Assembly (NCBI GenBank): GCA_017451145.1
Contig: JAFSSG010000011.1
Coordinates: forward strand, 1-32,577
DNA from: Clostridia bacterium
GTDB lineage: Bacteria; Bacillota_A; Clostridia; UBA1381
Length of the DNA: 32,577 nt
Direction of reading: 5' to 3'
The notes below the pieces were generated by a model that ran no database searches, was not told where the DNA came from, and saw nothing but the letters and a program-made list of their open reading frames with translations. This document shows, piece by piece, positions 24,361-32,503 of the stretch. The first letter of the stretch is position 1. Every line of letters begins with the position of its first letter. A program made the translations under genes and the position numbers.

Positions 24361-25518
24361 CTATTCGTCTTTCGTCTTAAAGAATGACGGAACATTTACG
24401 GTGTCCATACCCTTTTTCAAGGTTCTTGAAAAGATAGCGTCATCATCATTTACGGGTGAGAAAGACGGCGTTTTTGAGCCAAAATCGGTAGTTTTGGGCA
24501 TACCCGGTATAATAGGCTCGGATTTTACGCCTCTCTTATTCTTAGCGTTCAGTCCTGTTGCAATCAAGGTTACCTTTATCTCATCCTTCATATTCTCGTC
24601 AACGGCAGTACCTACGATTATCGTTGCGTCCTGAGATACCATCTCACGAACAATCGAGGAAACTTCGCCCATATCAACAAGCGAGAATTCCGTTCCGCCT
24701 GTGATGTTCAAAAGAACATTATGTGCACCTGCAATACTTGTTTCCAAAAGCGGAGACTCGATAGCTGACCTTACTGCATCTTGTGCGGCATTTTCGCCCT
24801 TGCCGATACCTATTCCCATATGTGCAACGCCGGAATCACGCATAACCGTGCTTACATCGGCAAAGTCACAGCTTATGATACCGTTCTGAGCGATAACCTC
24901 GATTATTCCCTCAACGCCCTGTCTCAAAACTTCATCTGCAAGTCTGAAAGAATCGGTTATTGAAATCTTTTTATCGGCAGTTTTTAAAAGCAGGTCATTA
25001 GGAATTGTAACGATAGCATCAACATTTGCAGCTAAGCTCTCGATACCCTGTTCTGCATTTTTTGCCCTTTGCGGACCTTCAAAGAAGAAGGGCTTCGTAA
25101 CAACTGCAACGGTAAGTATTCCCATATCCTTAGCAAGTTTAGCAATGACAGGAGCAGCACCTGTGCCTGTTCCGCCGCCCATACCTGCTGTTATGAATAC
25201 CATTTCGGTGTTTTCCAAAAGCTCTTTTATCGCATTTTCTGTTTCTTCGGCAGCTTTTTGACCGATTTCAGGCTTAGCACCTGCTCCAAGACCTTGTGTA
25301 AGTCTTGCACCTATTTGAAGTGCAATAGGTGCTTTAACGGTTTTGAGCTGCTGCAAATCTGTATTTACGGCAATAAATTCCGCCTTTGCAACATTAGCCT
25401 CAATCATACGGTCAACAGCGTTGTTTCCGCCGCCGCCGACGCCTATAACTTTAATTCTTGCACCGTCTGTCGGCTGTGCAACAGGGGTTTCATTAGTACG
25501 CTCTATATTGTTATCCAT
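24361..25518 (-). CDS. ftsZ: Cell division protein FtsZ
   Basis: A 385-residue tubulin-like GTPase that polymerises into the division ring. Motifs: GVGGGGNNAVDRM (27-39), VNTDLQQL (51-58), the tubulin signature GGGTGTG (114-120), and T7 synergy-loop residues in NGIISCDFADVSTVM. A linker of about 45 residues ends in the conserved C-terminal peptide VNVPSFFKTKDE, which binds FtsA, SepF or other tethers. GGAGG precedes the ATG. It has its own promoter and does not follow ftsA, unlike many Firmicutes; divIB and murA lie upstream on the same strand. Confidence 0.97.
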   Translation of the reverse strand: MDNNIERTNETPVAQPTDGARIKVIGVGGGGNNAVDRMIEANVAKAEFIAVNTDLQQLKTVKAPIALQIGARLTQGLGAGAKPEIGQKAAEETENAIKELLENTEMVFITAGMGGGTGTGAAPVIAKLAKDMGILTVAVVTKPFFFEGPQRAKNAEQGIESLAANVDAIVTIPNDLLLKTADKKISITDSFRLADEVLRQGVEGIIEVIAQNGIISCDFADVSTVMRDSGVAHMGIGIGKGENAAQDAVRSAIESPLLETSIAGAHNVLLNITGGTEFSLVDMGEVSSIVREMVSQDATIIVGTAVDENMKDEIKVTLIATGLNAKNKRGVKSEPIIPGMPKTTDFGSKTPSFSPVNDDDAIFSRTLKKGMDTVNVPSFFKTKDE

Positions 25519-25560
25519 AACTGTCCTCCTTAGTTCATCATCATATAAATATACAACTTT

Positions 25561-25589
25561 ATTTTACTATGTTTTTATTTTTTTTTCAA
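25561..25589 (-). promoter_or_regulatory. ftsZ promoter
   Basis: On the minus strand, TTGAAA (25584-25589), a 17-nt spacer, TAAAAT (25561-25566), in the AT-rich 114-nt gap after divIB. Confidence 0.7.
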
Positions 25590-25632
25590 TAGGTATTTAT
25601 ATTTTTTTTGAAAAAAAGTATATTTTATTTTT

Positions 25633-26412
25633 TTACGGCGTATATATTGCCTTGCCCGTAGTCGAAAGATTTATCGTTCCTCTGGAATTTTCGGTAAGCT
25701 TGTTGGAATTTACCGCCTCTTTAAAAAGTGCCAATTTCCTTTGGAAATCTATATGCGTTCCGCATATTACGTCAAGTCTGCTCTGATAATTGAAGGTGAT
25801 ATTTGTCATATCCGAAAAGGACATAACGGTTATATCGCTGATTATTCCCGCCTTGTCCATGTTTTCTATGCAGGACATAATTATCTTTTGCGTTTCGCCG
25901 TCTTTAAACGCCACTAATTCGCCGACCTTTGCCGAAGTAATCGTGACGCCCTCCATTACGGGTACATTTTCAAGCTTTTCCGCCGTCTGCTCCAAAACCT
26001 TGCCAAGCTTATCTACTACGGCAAACGCACCCGCATATTCCGCCTGAAATGCAGGAACGCATTCCTTTATTTCAACCGTCACCGTCGGCGGAAATGTTTT
26101 TTTCCTGACCGAAACCTTATCTACATATGCAAGTTTGTAAAGCTTGTTTTTTATTCTCCCTTTTCGGCAGGAGAATAGGTTTTTACCTGTAATCTCGCCT
26201 ATCGTTTCGGTTATTTCACTGTTTGAAATACGGCTGTTTCCAGCAATTTCCACATTTTTTATGTTGAAAAGAGGGGTGAAAAACATAACGATAAGTACGG
26301 CAATAAGAGCAAGAAAGGAAAAGAATGCAATTCTCCTCATTTTTTGCTCTCTTATGCGTTTTTTTCGTCTTTCGTCATGCCGAGCCTGTATGTTACCTGC
26401 CCGTTTCGCCAT
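25633..26412 (-). CDS. divIB: Cell division protein FtsQ/DivIB
   Basis: A 259-residue single-pass membrane protein of the divisome. It has a basic cytoplasmic tail (MAKRAGNIQARHDERRKKRI), one membrane segment at about 27-47, a POTRA domain at about 50-118 (FNIKNVEIAGNSRISNSEI) and an FtsQ/DivIB beta domain. It bridges FtsL/DivIC and FtsW/PBP in septal wall synthesis. An in-frame GTG at 26421 overlaps the murA stop by 4 nt; ATG 26412 with GAGGG close by is preferred, with moderate certainty. It is co-transcribed with murA, as in the dcw cluster. Confidence 0.88.
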   Translation of the reverse strand: MAKRAGNIQARHDERRKKRIREQKMRRIAFFSFLALIAVLIVMFFTPLFNIKNVEIAGNSRISNSEITETIGEITGKNLFSCRKGRIKNKLYKLAYVDKVSVRKKTFPPTVTVEIKECVPAFQAEYAGAFAVVDKLGKVLEQTAEKLENVPVMEGVTITSAKVGELVAFKDGETQKIIMSCIENMDKAGIISDITVMSFSDMTNITFNYQSRLDVICGTHIDFQRKLALFKEAVNSNKLTENSRGTINLSTTGKAIYTP

Positions 26413-26417
26413 AACCC

Positions 26418-27671
26418 TCACTCTTTCCGCTTTATATCAATGCCGCAGGGGGAAAGAATTTCCTCTACAGCCTCATATCCTCTGTCAATATATTTAATAT
26501 TCTCTATTTCGGTAGTTCCGTCTGACGCAAGTGCCGCCACGATAAGTGACGCACCGCCTCTTAAATCGGGTGCCGTGACCTTTGCACCTGTTAGCCTACT
26601 TTTGCCGATGACTACGGCAACTCTGCCGTCCGCCTTTATGTCAGCTCCCATTCGCAAAAGCTCTTCCACGTGTCTGAAACGGTTTTCGAAAATATTTTCC
26701 ACAAATACGCTTGAGCCTTCGCACTGCGTTGCAAGTGCCATAAACGGCGATTGTATATCTGTCGGGAAACCCGGATAGGGCATAGTTTTGATTGTTCCTA
26801 TGCTTTTAAGCTTCTTGGGCGATAGCAGTACGATTTTTTGCTTATCCTCATATATCTCAGCACCCATATTTTTGAGAACGCTGATCATTGCTCCCATATG
26901 ACCGCCGTTTGCACCCTTCAAAACAACCGTTCCGCCTGACGCCAATGCACACGCAAGATATGTTGCGGCTACAATTCTGTCAGGGATAATGGTATGTGCC
27001 GCTCCGTAAAGCTTATGTACTCCTTCTATTGTTATTCTGTCGGTACCCGCACCCCTTATTTTCGCACCCATTCGGTTTAAAAACCGCTCCAAATCCACAA
27101 TTTCAGGCTCACGTGCGGCATTTTCCACCGTCGTTACGCCCTCCGTCATACACGCCGTAAGCATTATATTTTCTGTTGCACCGACGCTTGGAAAATCCAG
27201 ATGTATATCAGCTGGTTGGATTTTTTCACGCACACAGTGTATAAATCCGTGCGATTCCGTAATATTAACGCCCAGCTTTTTAAGTGCTGACAGGTGCAAA
27301 TCTATCGGTCTTATGCCGATTTCACAGCCACCGGGCATCGATATTTCCGCTTTTCCGCACCGTGCGATTATCGCTCCCAAAAATATTATTGAGGAACGCA
27401 TCTGTCTCATAAGCTCGTCAGGTATTGTGTGGCCCGACATACCGGACGCGTCAACCTCAATACAGTCTTTTCGGGCGTCAACCTTGCAGCCCAGACTTTC
27501 TAATACCTTTGCCGTCATATCGACATCGCTTAGCTTGGGGCAATTATAAATTACATTTTTGCCGTCGCTTAACACCGTTGCGGCAAGTATGGGCAAGACG
27601 GCATTTTTCGAGCCTTGTACGGTTATTTCGCCCTCCATTTTATTGCCGCCCTCTATAATAAATCTGCTCAC
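26418..27671 (-). CDS. murA: UDP-N-acetylglucosamine 1-carboxyvinyltransferase
   Basis: A 417-residue enzyme that transfers enolpyruvate from PEP to UDP-GlcNAc, the first committed step of peptidoglycan synthesis. The catalytic Cys is present (Cys116 in PGGCEIGIRPIDLH), so the enzyme is of the fosfomycin-sensitive type. Lys22-Asn23 (GSKNAVLPIL) and RMGADIKADGRVAVV are also typical. The start is GTG at 27671, with GGAGGT 6 nt upstream and the family-standard length; the longer frame to 27743 has no homology and covers the leader. The promoter and long leader hairpin indicate separate control from trmD upstream. Confidence 0.96.
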   Translation of the reverse strand: MSRFIIEGGNKMEGEITVQGSKNAVLPILAATVLSDGKNVIYNCPKLSDVDMTAKVLESLGCKVDARKDCIEVDASGMSGHTIPDELMRQMRSSIIFLGAIIARCGKAEISMPGGCEIGIRPIDLHLSALKKLGVNITESHGFIHCVREKIQPADIHLDFPSVGATENIMLTACMTEGVTTVENAAREPEIVDLERFLNRMGAKIRGAGTDRITIEGVHKLYGAAHTIIPDRIVAATYLACALASGGTVVLKGANGGHMGAMISVLKNMGAEIYEDKQKIVLLSPKKLKSIGTIKTMPYPGFPTDIQSPFMALATQCEGSSVFVENIFENRFRHVEELLRMGADIKADGRVAVVIGKSRLTGAKVTAPDLRGGASLIVAALASDGTTEIENIKYIDRGYEAVEEILSPCGIDIKRKE

Positions 27672-27737
27672 AAAAGCACCTCCAAAACACAAATTCCATA
27701 CTTCATAGTATGAATTCTGTGCGATTTTGGTGCTTTT
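27672..27737 (-). promoter_or_regulatory. murA leader hairpin enclosing the ribosome binding site
   Basis: On the minus strand, AAAAGCACC (27729-27737) pairs with GGTGCTTTT (27672-27680), directly before the GTG start and covering the last bases of GGAGGT. Inner helices AAAA/TTTT, CACA/TGTG, AATTC/GAATT and ATACT/AGTAT, with small bulges, make one 66-nt stem-loop. This would hide the ribosome site and hint at translational control of murA. Confidence 0.55.
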
Positions 27738-27757
27738 CAGCATACACCGTAGAAGTT

Positions 27758-27786
27758 ATTATACCTCAAATTGTCCTATTTGTCAA
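27758..27786 (-). promoter_or_regulatory. murA promoter
   Basis: On the minus strand, TTGACA (27781-27786), a 17-nt spacer, TATAAT (27758-27763): a perfect consensus. The -35 lies inside the last codons of trmD. Confidence 0.92.
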
Positions 27787-28504
27787 ATTCCGCAAGAAAA
27801 CGCCTGTCTGCCTCCGACAAATCCGCCTTTTTTAACATATCGGGACGGTTTTGTTTTGTTATAATGAGCGACTGCTCACGCTTCCATTTTTCTATATTCT
27901 TATGATGCCCCGATATCAGAATTTCCGGAATTTTCCGTCCCATAAATTCCTGCGGATGCGTGTATTGCGGATATTCCAAAAGACCGTCAAAATGACTTTC
28001 ATCACCGTATGATTTTTCGTTAGCCAAAACGCCCGGCAACATACGGCTGACTGCGTCGATAACCGCCATTGCCGGTATTTCTCCGCCTGTCAGCACGAAA
28101 TCGCCTATAGATATTTCCTCGTCGACTATCATATCTATAACTCTTTGGTCAACACCTTCGTAATGTCCGCAAAGCAGGACAATCTCGTCCATTTTAGAAA
28201 GCTCTTTTGCCTTTTCCTGATTAAAGACCTTGCCTTTTGGCGACATATAAACAGTATGCGGTTTTTCTTTTCGCCCGTCCGCTATGCTCATATACGCGTC
28301 ATAAATGGGCTGGGGCGTCATCAGCATTCCGCCTCCGCCCGAAAAGGGAGTATCGTCTGTTTTTTTGTGCTTATCCTTTGAAAAATCACGGATATTCACA
28401 ATATTCAGCTCAATAATCCCCTTTTCCTCCGCTCTGCCGATAATGCTTTCTCCTAAAACCGAGCGGAGCATATCGGGGAACAGCGTTAAAACATTAAATT
28501 TCAT
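27776..28504 (-). CDS. trmD: tRNA (guanine-N1)-methyltransferase
   Basis: A 242-residue SPOUT-class enzyme that methylates G37 of tRNAs reading CNN codons, guarding against frameshifts. The trefoil-knot residues are clear: TPFSGGGGMLM, LLCGHYEGVDQRVID, SIGDFVLTGGEIPAM and YTHPQEF. The start is ATG 28504, 2 nt after the rimM stop; a TTG two codons upstream overlaps rimM. It is last gene of the ylxM-ffh-rpsP-khpA-rimM-trmD unit. rplS, which normally follows, is missing here. Confidence 0.96.
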   Translation of the reverse strand: MKFNVLTLFPDMLRSVLGESIIGRAEEKGIIELNIVNIRDFSKDKHKKTDDTPFSGGGGMLMTPQPIYDAYMSIADGRKEKPHTVYMSPKGKVFNQEKAKELSKMDEIVLLCGHYEGVDQRVIDMIVDEEISIGDFVLTGGEIPAMAVIDAVSRMLPGVLANEKSYGDESHFDGLLEYPQYTHPQEFMGRKIPEILISGHHKNIEKWKREQSLIITKQNRPDMLKKADLSEADRRFLAEFDK

Positions 28505-28506
28505 AA

Positions 28507-29010
28507 TCAATCAAGCCCTTCGGGAATTTTTATAACAATTTTTTTGTTGTCGGTGTCAACCGATTTTACCACGCCGTCAATTATCGGAACAAGCAAATTT
28601 TTGGCATTTTCTCTTTTTATGTCATAAACATCGTTTGAGCCGGTGGAGAAAATGTCCCATAGTACGCCTATTTTTTCTCCCGTTTTGGACAAAACCTCGC
28701 AGCCTATCAGGTCGGCAATGTAATATACATTTTCGGGAAGTTCACCGAGCTCCGATTTCGGCACATAAAGCACCGCATTTTTATAGCTTTGTGCCTCCTC
28801 AATCGAGCCGATTTCGCGGAATTTTACGATTATGTTGTTTTTTTGGTATTTTATTCCGCTGATATTAAGCCGTTTTTCTTCGTTGCCGGATTTCGTCAGG
28901 ACATATTCCAGATTTTCAAAATCTTCGGGATAATCTGTCCAAGCAGAAATCTTAACCTCGCCTTTCAGTCCGTGCGTGTTTATAATTTTGCCGATTTCCA
29001 AAAAATCCAT
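28507..29010 (-). CDS. rimM: 16S rRNA processing protein RimM
   Basis: A 167-residue ribosome maturation factor that binds S19 during assembly of the 30S head. The N-terminal RimM domain is typical (LEIGKIINTHGLKGEVKI, then DYPEDFENL), followed by a PRC-barrel domain (YYIADLIGCEV, GSNDVYDIKRENAKNLLVPI). The ribosome site AAGGGGA precedes the ATG. The gene sits 60 nt after khpA and 2 nt before trmD, the conserved order. Confidence 0.94.
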   Translation of the reverse strand: MDFLEIGKIINTHGLKGEVKISAWTDYPEDFENLEYVLTKSGNEEKRLNISGIKYQKNNIIVKFREIGSIEEAQSYKNAVLYVPKSELGELPENVYYIADLIGCEVLSKTGEKIGVLWDIFSTGSNDVYDIKRENAKNLLVPIIDGVVKSVDTDNKKIVIKIPEGLD

Positions 29011-29034
29011 TTAAATCCCCTTTTCTCATAAAGT

Positions 29035-29062
29035 AAAATAAGTGCCTTATGACACTCATTTT
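29035..29062 (-). terminator. Weak hairpin between khpA and rimM
   Basis: On the minus strand, AAAATGAGTG pairs with CACTTATTTT (10 bp, one G-U) around an 8-nt loop, followed by ACTTT. It could be a partial terminator that lowers rimM-trmD relative to rpsP. Confidence 0.4.
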
Positions 29063-29070
29063 ATGTGAAC

Positions 29071-29301
29071 CTATTGAACAATATCAACCGATACATGTTT
29101 GTTTTCAATACTTGCAGCGGCTTTAACAACTGTTCGGATAGCCTTTGCAATACGCCCTTGTTTGCCGATAACCTTACCCATATCGCCGTCTGCGACACGA
29201 AGCTCTAAGGTTATGGAATCGCCGTCTTCATATTCAGTGACCTGAACCTCGTCGGGATTTTCTACCAAGGCTTTTGCTATTATTTCCAATACTTCTTTCA
29301 T
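29071..29301 (-). CDS. khpA: KH-domain RNA-binding protein KhpA
   Basis: A 76-residue protein made of a single KH domain with the GXXG loop in GKVIGKQGRIAKAIRTVV. KhpA (formerly YlqC) forms a heterodimer with KhpB/Jag, binds RNA and influences cell division and growth in Gram-positives. GGAGA precedes the ATG. It sits between rpsP and rimM, the standard position. Confidence 0.93.
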   Translation of the reverse strand: MKEVLEIIAKALVENPDEVQVTEYEDGDSITLELRVADGDMGKVIGKQGRIAKAIRTVVKAAASIENKHVSVDIVQ

Positions 29302-29342
29302 TTTAATCTCCTTTCACAAACAAGGCCAACTTTTGCTTATTC

Positions 29343-29585
29343 TTACAGAATGCCCTGCTTCTTCAAAAGAGCTTTTACAGTATCGGTAGGCTGTGCTCCG
29401 TTTGCAATCCACTTTTTAGCCATGTCTGCATCGATATTAACTGTTGCAGGGTCTGTGAGCGGATTGTATGTTCCGATTTCTTCAATAAATCTTCCATCTC
29501 TCGGATATCTGCCGTCTGCTACAACAACTCTGTAAAAAGGAGCTTTTTTAGCACCCATTCTTCTTAATCTGATTTTTACTGCCAT
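29343..29585 (-). CDS. rpsP: 30S ribosomal protein S16
   Basis: An 80-residue protein typical of bS16: [40 protein letters not shown] and a C-terminal VKALLKKQG. The start at 29585 has GGGAGGTG upstream; six extra in-frame codons upstream cover the ribosome site and are rejected. It lies between ffh and khpA. Confidence 0.97.
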   Translation of the reverse strand: MAVKIRLRRMGAKKAPFYRVVVADGRYPRDGRFIEEIGTYNPLTDPATVNIDADMAKKWIANGAQPTDTVKALLKKQGIL

Positions 29586-29636
29586 CTTATTCACCTCCCG
29601 CAATATTTTTGTTGTATATAAACTTCCGTATGAAAG

Positions 29637-30989
29637 TTAATACCTTCCGCCGTATTTTTTCATTCTTTTGAGCATTTTTGCCTGTTTTCCGCTTGAAAAC
29701 TGCTTCATCATTTTATTCATCTGCTCAAACTGCTTTAAAAGCTCGTTTACGTCCTGAACCCTCGTTCCGCTGCCCTTTGCGATACGCACCTTTCGACTCG
29801 CGGCAATGATTTTGGGATTTTCACGCTCTTTAGGCGTCATCGACTGGATTATCGCCTCTGTGCGTTTCATCCTTCTTTCGCTGTCCGCCTCGTCAATTTT
29901 ATCAAGCATTTTACGGTCAACTCCCGGCATCATGCCGATTAGCTTTGTTATCGAGCCCATCTTTTTGATTTTACGGAGCTGTTCCAAAAAGTCTTCCAAA
30001 TTAAATGTTTGGCTTCGGAGCTTTCTTTCAAGCTCTGCCGCTTCTTCCTCGTCTGCAACCTCCTGTGCCTTGTCTATGAGCGTCATAACGTCGCCCATAC
30101 CCAGAATACGCCCTGCCATACGGTCGGGATAAAAAGGCTCAAGTTCCGAGAGTTTTTCGCCCATCGATACAAACTTTATCGGCTTTCCCGTAACCGCTTT
30201 TACCGACAATGCCGCACCGCCTCGTGCGTCACCGTCCAGCTTCGAAAGAATAACGCCCGTTATTCCGAGCCTTTCATTAAAGCTTTCTGCAACATTTACG
30301 GCGTCCTGACCGATCATTGCGTCGATAACGAGCAGGATTTCCGCAGGATTTGTCTTTTCCTTTATGTTTTCAAGCTCGGTCATAAGCTCATCGTCTATAT
30401 GAAGCCGACCTGCCGTATCGATTATCACGGGGTCATTGCCATGCTTTTTCGCATGTTCAACCGCCTTTTCGGCTATCGTTACGGGATTTTCGTCCGCACC
30501 CATCTGGAAAACCGCAATATCGACCTGATTTCCCAAAACCTCCAGCTGTTTTATTGCGGCAGGACGGTAAACGTCACAGGCAACCAAAAGCGGTCTTTTG
30601 TCCATTGTTTTCCGCATATGAAGTGCCAATTTTGCCGACGCCGTCGTTTTTCCCGCACCCTGCAAACCGCACATCATAATAACCGTCGGCGGATTTTTTG
30701 AAAATTCTATCCTCGCATTTTCCGTACCCATAAGAGCTGTCAACTCTTCACGCACGGTTTTCAAAATATTCTGTGCGGGAGTAAGGCTTTCCATTACCTC
30801 CACGCTCATAACTTTATCAGAAACGGTTTTTATAAAATCCTTGACTACCTTAAAATTTACGTCTGCCTCCAAAAGTGCGAGTTTGACCTCACGCATGGCG
30901 TCCTTTACATCTTTTTCGGTAATTTTGACTTTTCCTTTTAGATTTTTAAATATGCCGGTGAGCTTTTCGCCAAGATTTTCAAATGCCAA
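29637..30989 (-). CDS. ffh: Signal recognition particle protein Ffh
   Basis: A 450-residue SRP54 GTPase that, with the SRP RNA, targets nascent membrane proteins to FtsY. N domain 1-90; G domain with P-loop GLQGAGKT (108-115), DTAGR, and TGVILSKLDGDARGGAALS; and a Met-rich M domain from about 300 to the end (MMKQFSSGKQAKMLKRMKKY). The start codon is TTG at 30989, because AGGAGG (30998-31003) sits exactly 8 nt upstream and no ATG lies nearby; MAFENLGEKL matches the family start. The ylxM stop overlaps that ribosome site. Neither ftsY nor the SRP RNA gene is in the window. Confidence 0.95.
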   Translation of the reverse strand: MAFENLGEKLTGIFKNLKGKVKITEKDVKDAMREVKLALLEADVNFKVVKDFIKTVSDKVMSVEVMESLTPAQNILKTVREELTALMGTENARIEFSKNPPTVIMMCGLQGAGKTTASAKLALHMRKTMDKRPLLVACDVYRPAAIKQLEVLGNQVDIAVFQMGADENPVTIAEKAVEHAKKHGNDPVIIDTAGRLHIDDELMTELENIKEKTNPAEILLVIDAMIGQDAVNVAESFNERLGITGVILSKLDGDARGGAALSVKAVTGKPIKFVSMGEKLSELEPFYPDRMAGRILGMGDVMTLIDKAQEVADEEEAAELERKLRSQTFNLEDFLEQLRKIKKMGSITKLIGMMPGVDRKMLDKIDEADSERRMKRTEAIIQSMTPKERENPKIIAASRKVRIAKGSGTRVQDVNELLKQFEQMNKMMKQFSSGKQAKMLKRMKKYGGRY

Positions 30990-31002
30990 TCAGCTTACCT
31001 CC

Positions 31003-31338
31003 TTACAATCTGTCCTTTATTTCCTCTATCATTTTAATCAGCTGTGTTTTATATGCTCCCTCCGGCAGTTCCGAAATAACAGCTTCCATATCCTTGGAAA
31101 TCCTGCTTATGTCGGAAAAACGCCCAAGCATTCCCAGCTTTTTTTCAAATTCACGAAGGTGCTCCTCGCCGTCCTTTATAAACGCCCTCACACCCTGACG
31201 TGATACCTGCATTTCCTCCGCGATTTCAGCAAGGGACAGGTCCTCATTATAGTATAAATCAAGTGCTTTTTGCTGTTTCTCGGTCAAGAGTTCGCCGTAA
31301 AAATCGATCAGCACCCCTGCCGATAAGTTTTTCGCCAT
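31003..31338 (-). CDS. ylxM: YlxM family DNA-binding protein
   Basis: A 111-residue helix-turn-helix protein (UPF0122) resembling sigma-factor region 4: LTEKQQKALDLYYNEDLSLA, EIAEEMQVSRQGVRAFIKD. It is always found just before ffh in Firmicutes and may affect SRP function or expression. It is the first gene of the unit, next to a strong promoter. The ribosome site is weak (AAGGCGGTG). Confidence 0.92.
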   Translation of the reverse strand: MAKNLSAGVLIDFYGELLTEKQQKALDLYYNEDLSLAEIAEEMQVSRQGVRAFIKDGEEHLREFEKKLGMLGRFSDISRISKDMEAVISELPEGAYKTQLIKMIEEIKDRL

Positions 31339-31382
31339 AATACACCGCCTTCTGTGTAAACCAAAAAAGCTTTACAGGCGTA

Positions 31383-31411
31383 ATTCTACCACTAAAATTT
31401 TCCCTTGTCAA
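31383..31411 (-). promoter_or_regulatory. Promoter of the ylxM-ffh-rpsP-khpA-rimM-trmD operon
   Basis: On the minus strand, TTGACA (31406-31411), a 17-nt spacer, TAGAAT (31383-31388) preceded by TGG, an extended -10. Confidence 0.9.
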
Positions 31412-31422
31412 GAGTTTTTTTA

Positions 31423-31452
31423 AAAAAAGCGATGCAGTTGCATCGCTTTTTT
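31423..31452 (-). terminator. Terminator of the nucleotidyltransferase gene
   Basis: A 12-bp stem (AAAAAAGCGATG, 31423-31434, with 31441-31452) with a 6-nt loop and a T-run on the minus strand. It lies 4 nt after the stop codon. Confidence 0.92.
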
Positions 31453-31456
31453 GATT

Positions 31457-32314
31457 TTATATTCCCTCATAAATTCCTTGGTCGCAAAGTGCCTTGATTG
31501 CCTTCTGCACTTCCTCTTTGTCCTCGCGGTAGGTTATACCATACCATTTATCCTTGTTGGAATATGCCTTAACGGTAGCTTTTCCGCTCTTTATCAGCTT
31601 ATCTACAAGCGTCGGGATAAGACATTCGTCTTTCAAAAGATTTGCATTTTTCATAAAATCATCAAATTCTTTTTGCATTTCTGCGAAGATATCGGTGGTA
31701 AATCCCCACAAGTTCATCGAAACCTTTTTGTCAAGCGGAAGCTGTGTCCATGTTTCGCCGTCATCGGTGTATCTGCCCTTCGGATCAATCTTTGTTCTTT
31801 CCACGATATCTTTTAAGTATCCGTTTTCTATTTCACAGCAACCTCTTGCAACCGTTCCGTTTTCCGAAAGCGTTTTGTCAAGGTCATATGCAACCATACA
31901 GAAGTCAAATCCCGTTGCTTTTTCAAGATGCTCATGGATTTCGGTAAAGGCATTTGCACCGTAATAGTCGTCTGCATTTATTACCGCAAACGGCTCTTTT
32001 ACGACGTCTTTGCAACACAAAATCGCGTGTGTCGTACCCCACGGTTTTTTTCTGCCCTCAGGGAGATTTGACACATCTTGCATAACATACTCAACGTCAA
32101 TTACCTTTTCGATCTTTTTGCCGACTATTTCCTTAAAATCCTTTTCGATTTCCTCTTTGATGACAAAAACAACCTTGTTAAATCCTGCTTTTTTTGCATC
32201 ATATACGGAAAAATCCAATAAAACCTCGCCGTTAGGTCCGATAGGTTCCATCTGCTTAAGTCCGCCGAAACGGCTTCCCATACCTGCTGCCATTACTATT
32301 AACGTAGTATTCAT
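31457..32314 (-). CDS. Nucleotidyltransferase (sugar-phosphate NTP transferase family)
   Basis: A 285-residue protein of the NTP_transferase family (COG1208-like). Signature AAGMGSRFGGLK (9-20) binds the nucleotide phosphates, KPWGTTHA (90-97) contacts the base or sugar, and NADD (113-116) carries the metal-binding Asp; a later acidic region, WGFTTDIFAEMQKEF, closes the active site. Such enzymes make NDP-sugars from sugar-1-phosphates for wall polymers or glycans. No sugar can be assigned and no glycan gene is adjacent. ATG 32314 is preferred over 32320 because GAGG is then 9 nt upstream. The promoter is clear. Confidence 0.85.
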   Translation of the reverse strand: MNTTLIVMAAGMGSRFGGLKQMEPIGPNGEVLLDFSVYDAKKAGFNKVVFVIKEEIEKDFKEIVGKKIEKVIDVEYVMQDVSNLPEGRKKPWGTTHAILCCKDVVKEPFAVINADDYYGANAFTEIHEHLEKATGFDFCMVAYDLDKTLSENGTVARGCCEIENGYLKDIVERTKIDPKGRYTDDGETWTQLPLDKKVSMNLWGFTTDIFAEMQKEFDDFMKNANLLKDECLIPTLVDKLIKSGKATVKAYSNKDKWYGITYREDKEEVQKAIKALCDQGIYEGI

Positions 32315-32348
32315 ATTCATTATCCTCTCATATTTCTTTCTTTCTTTC

Positions 32349-32377
32349 AGTATAATCCCTTAACGCTTTTTTGTCAA
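32349..32377 (-). promoter_or_regulatory. Promoter of the nucleotidyltransferase gene
   Basis: On the minus strand, TTGACA (32372-32377), a 17-nt spacer, TATACT (32349-32354). A GAAA repeat (four units, 32333-32348) follows in the leader. Confidence 0.88.
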
Positions 32378-32445
32378 TAAAATGGCAATATTTTCAGCAA
32401 TTTATATGTCTTAAAAAATTTTTTTTGATTTTTTATTAAAATCGC

Positions 32446-32474
32446 TTGACAAACATTAGGATAGTTGTTATAAT
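32446..32474 (+). promoter_or_regulatory. Promoter of tRNA-Val
   Basis: TTGACA (32446-32451), a 17-nt spacer, TATAAT (32469-32474): a perfect consensus. The short 5' leader contains a 6-bp hairpin (CGTCAC/GTGACG, 32484-32489 with 32495-32500) ending 3 nt before the mature tRNA, probably met by RNase P. Confidence 0.92.
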
Positions 32475-32503
32475 GTTCTTTGTCGTCACGTCGAGTGACG
32501 TAT

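Noticed and set aside
27672..27743. N-terminal extension of MurA
   Set aside because: The extra 24 residues cover the leader hairpin and lack homology; GGAGGT is correctly spaced only for the GTG at 27671.
30009..30701. 230-codon open frame on the plus strand opposite ffh
   Set aside because: It is the reverse-complement shadow of the highly conserved ffh G domain, with no ribosome site or recognisable family.
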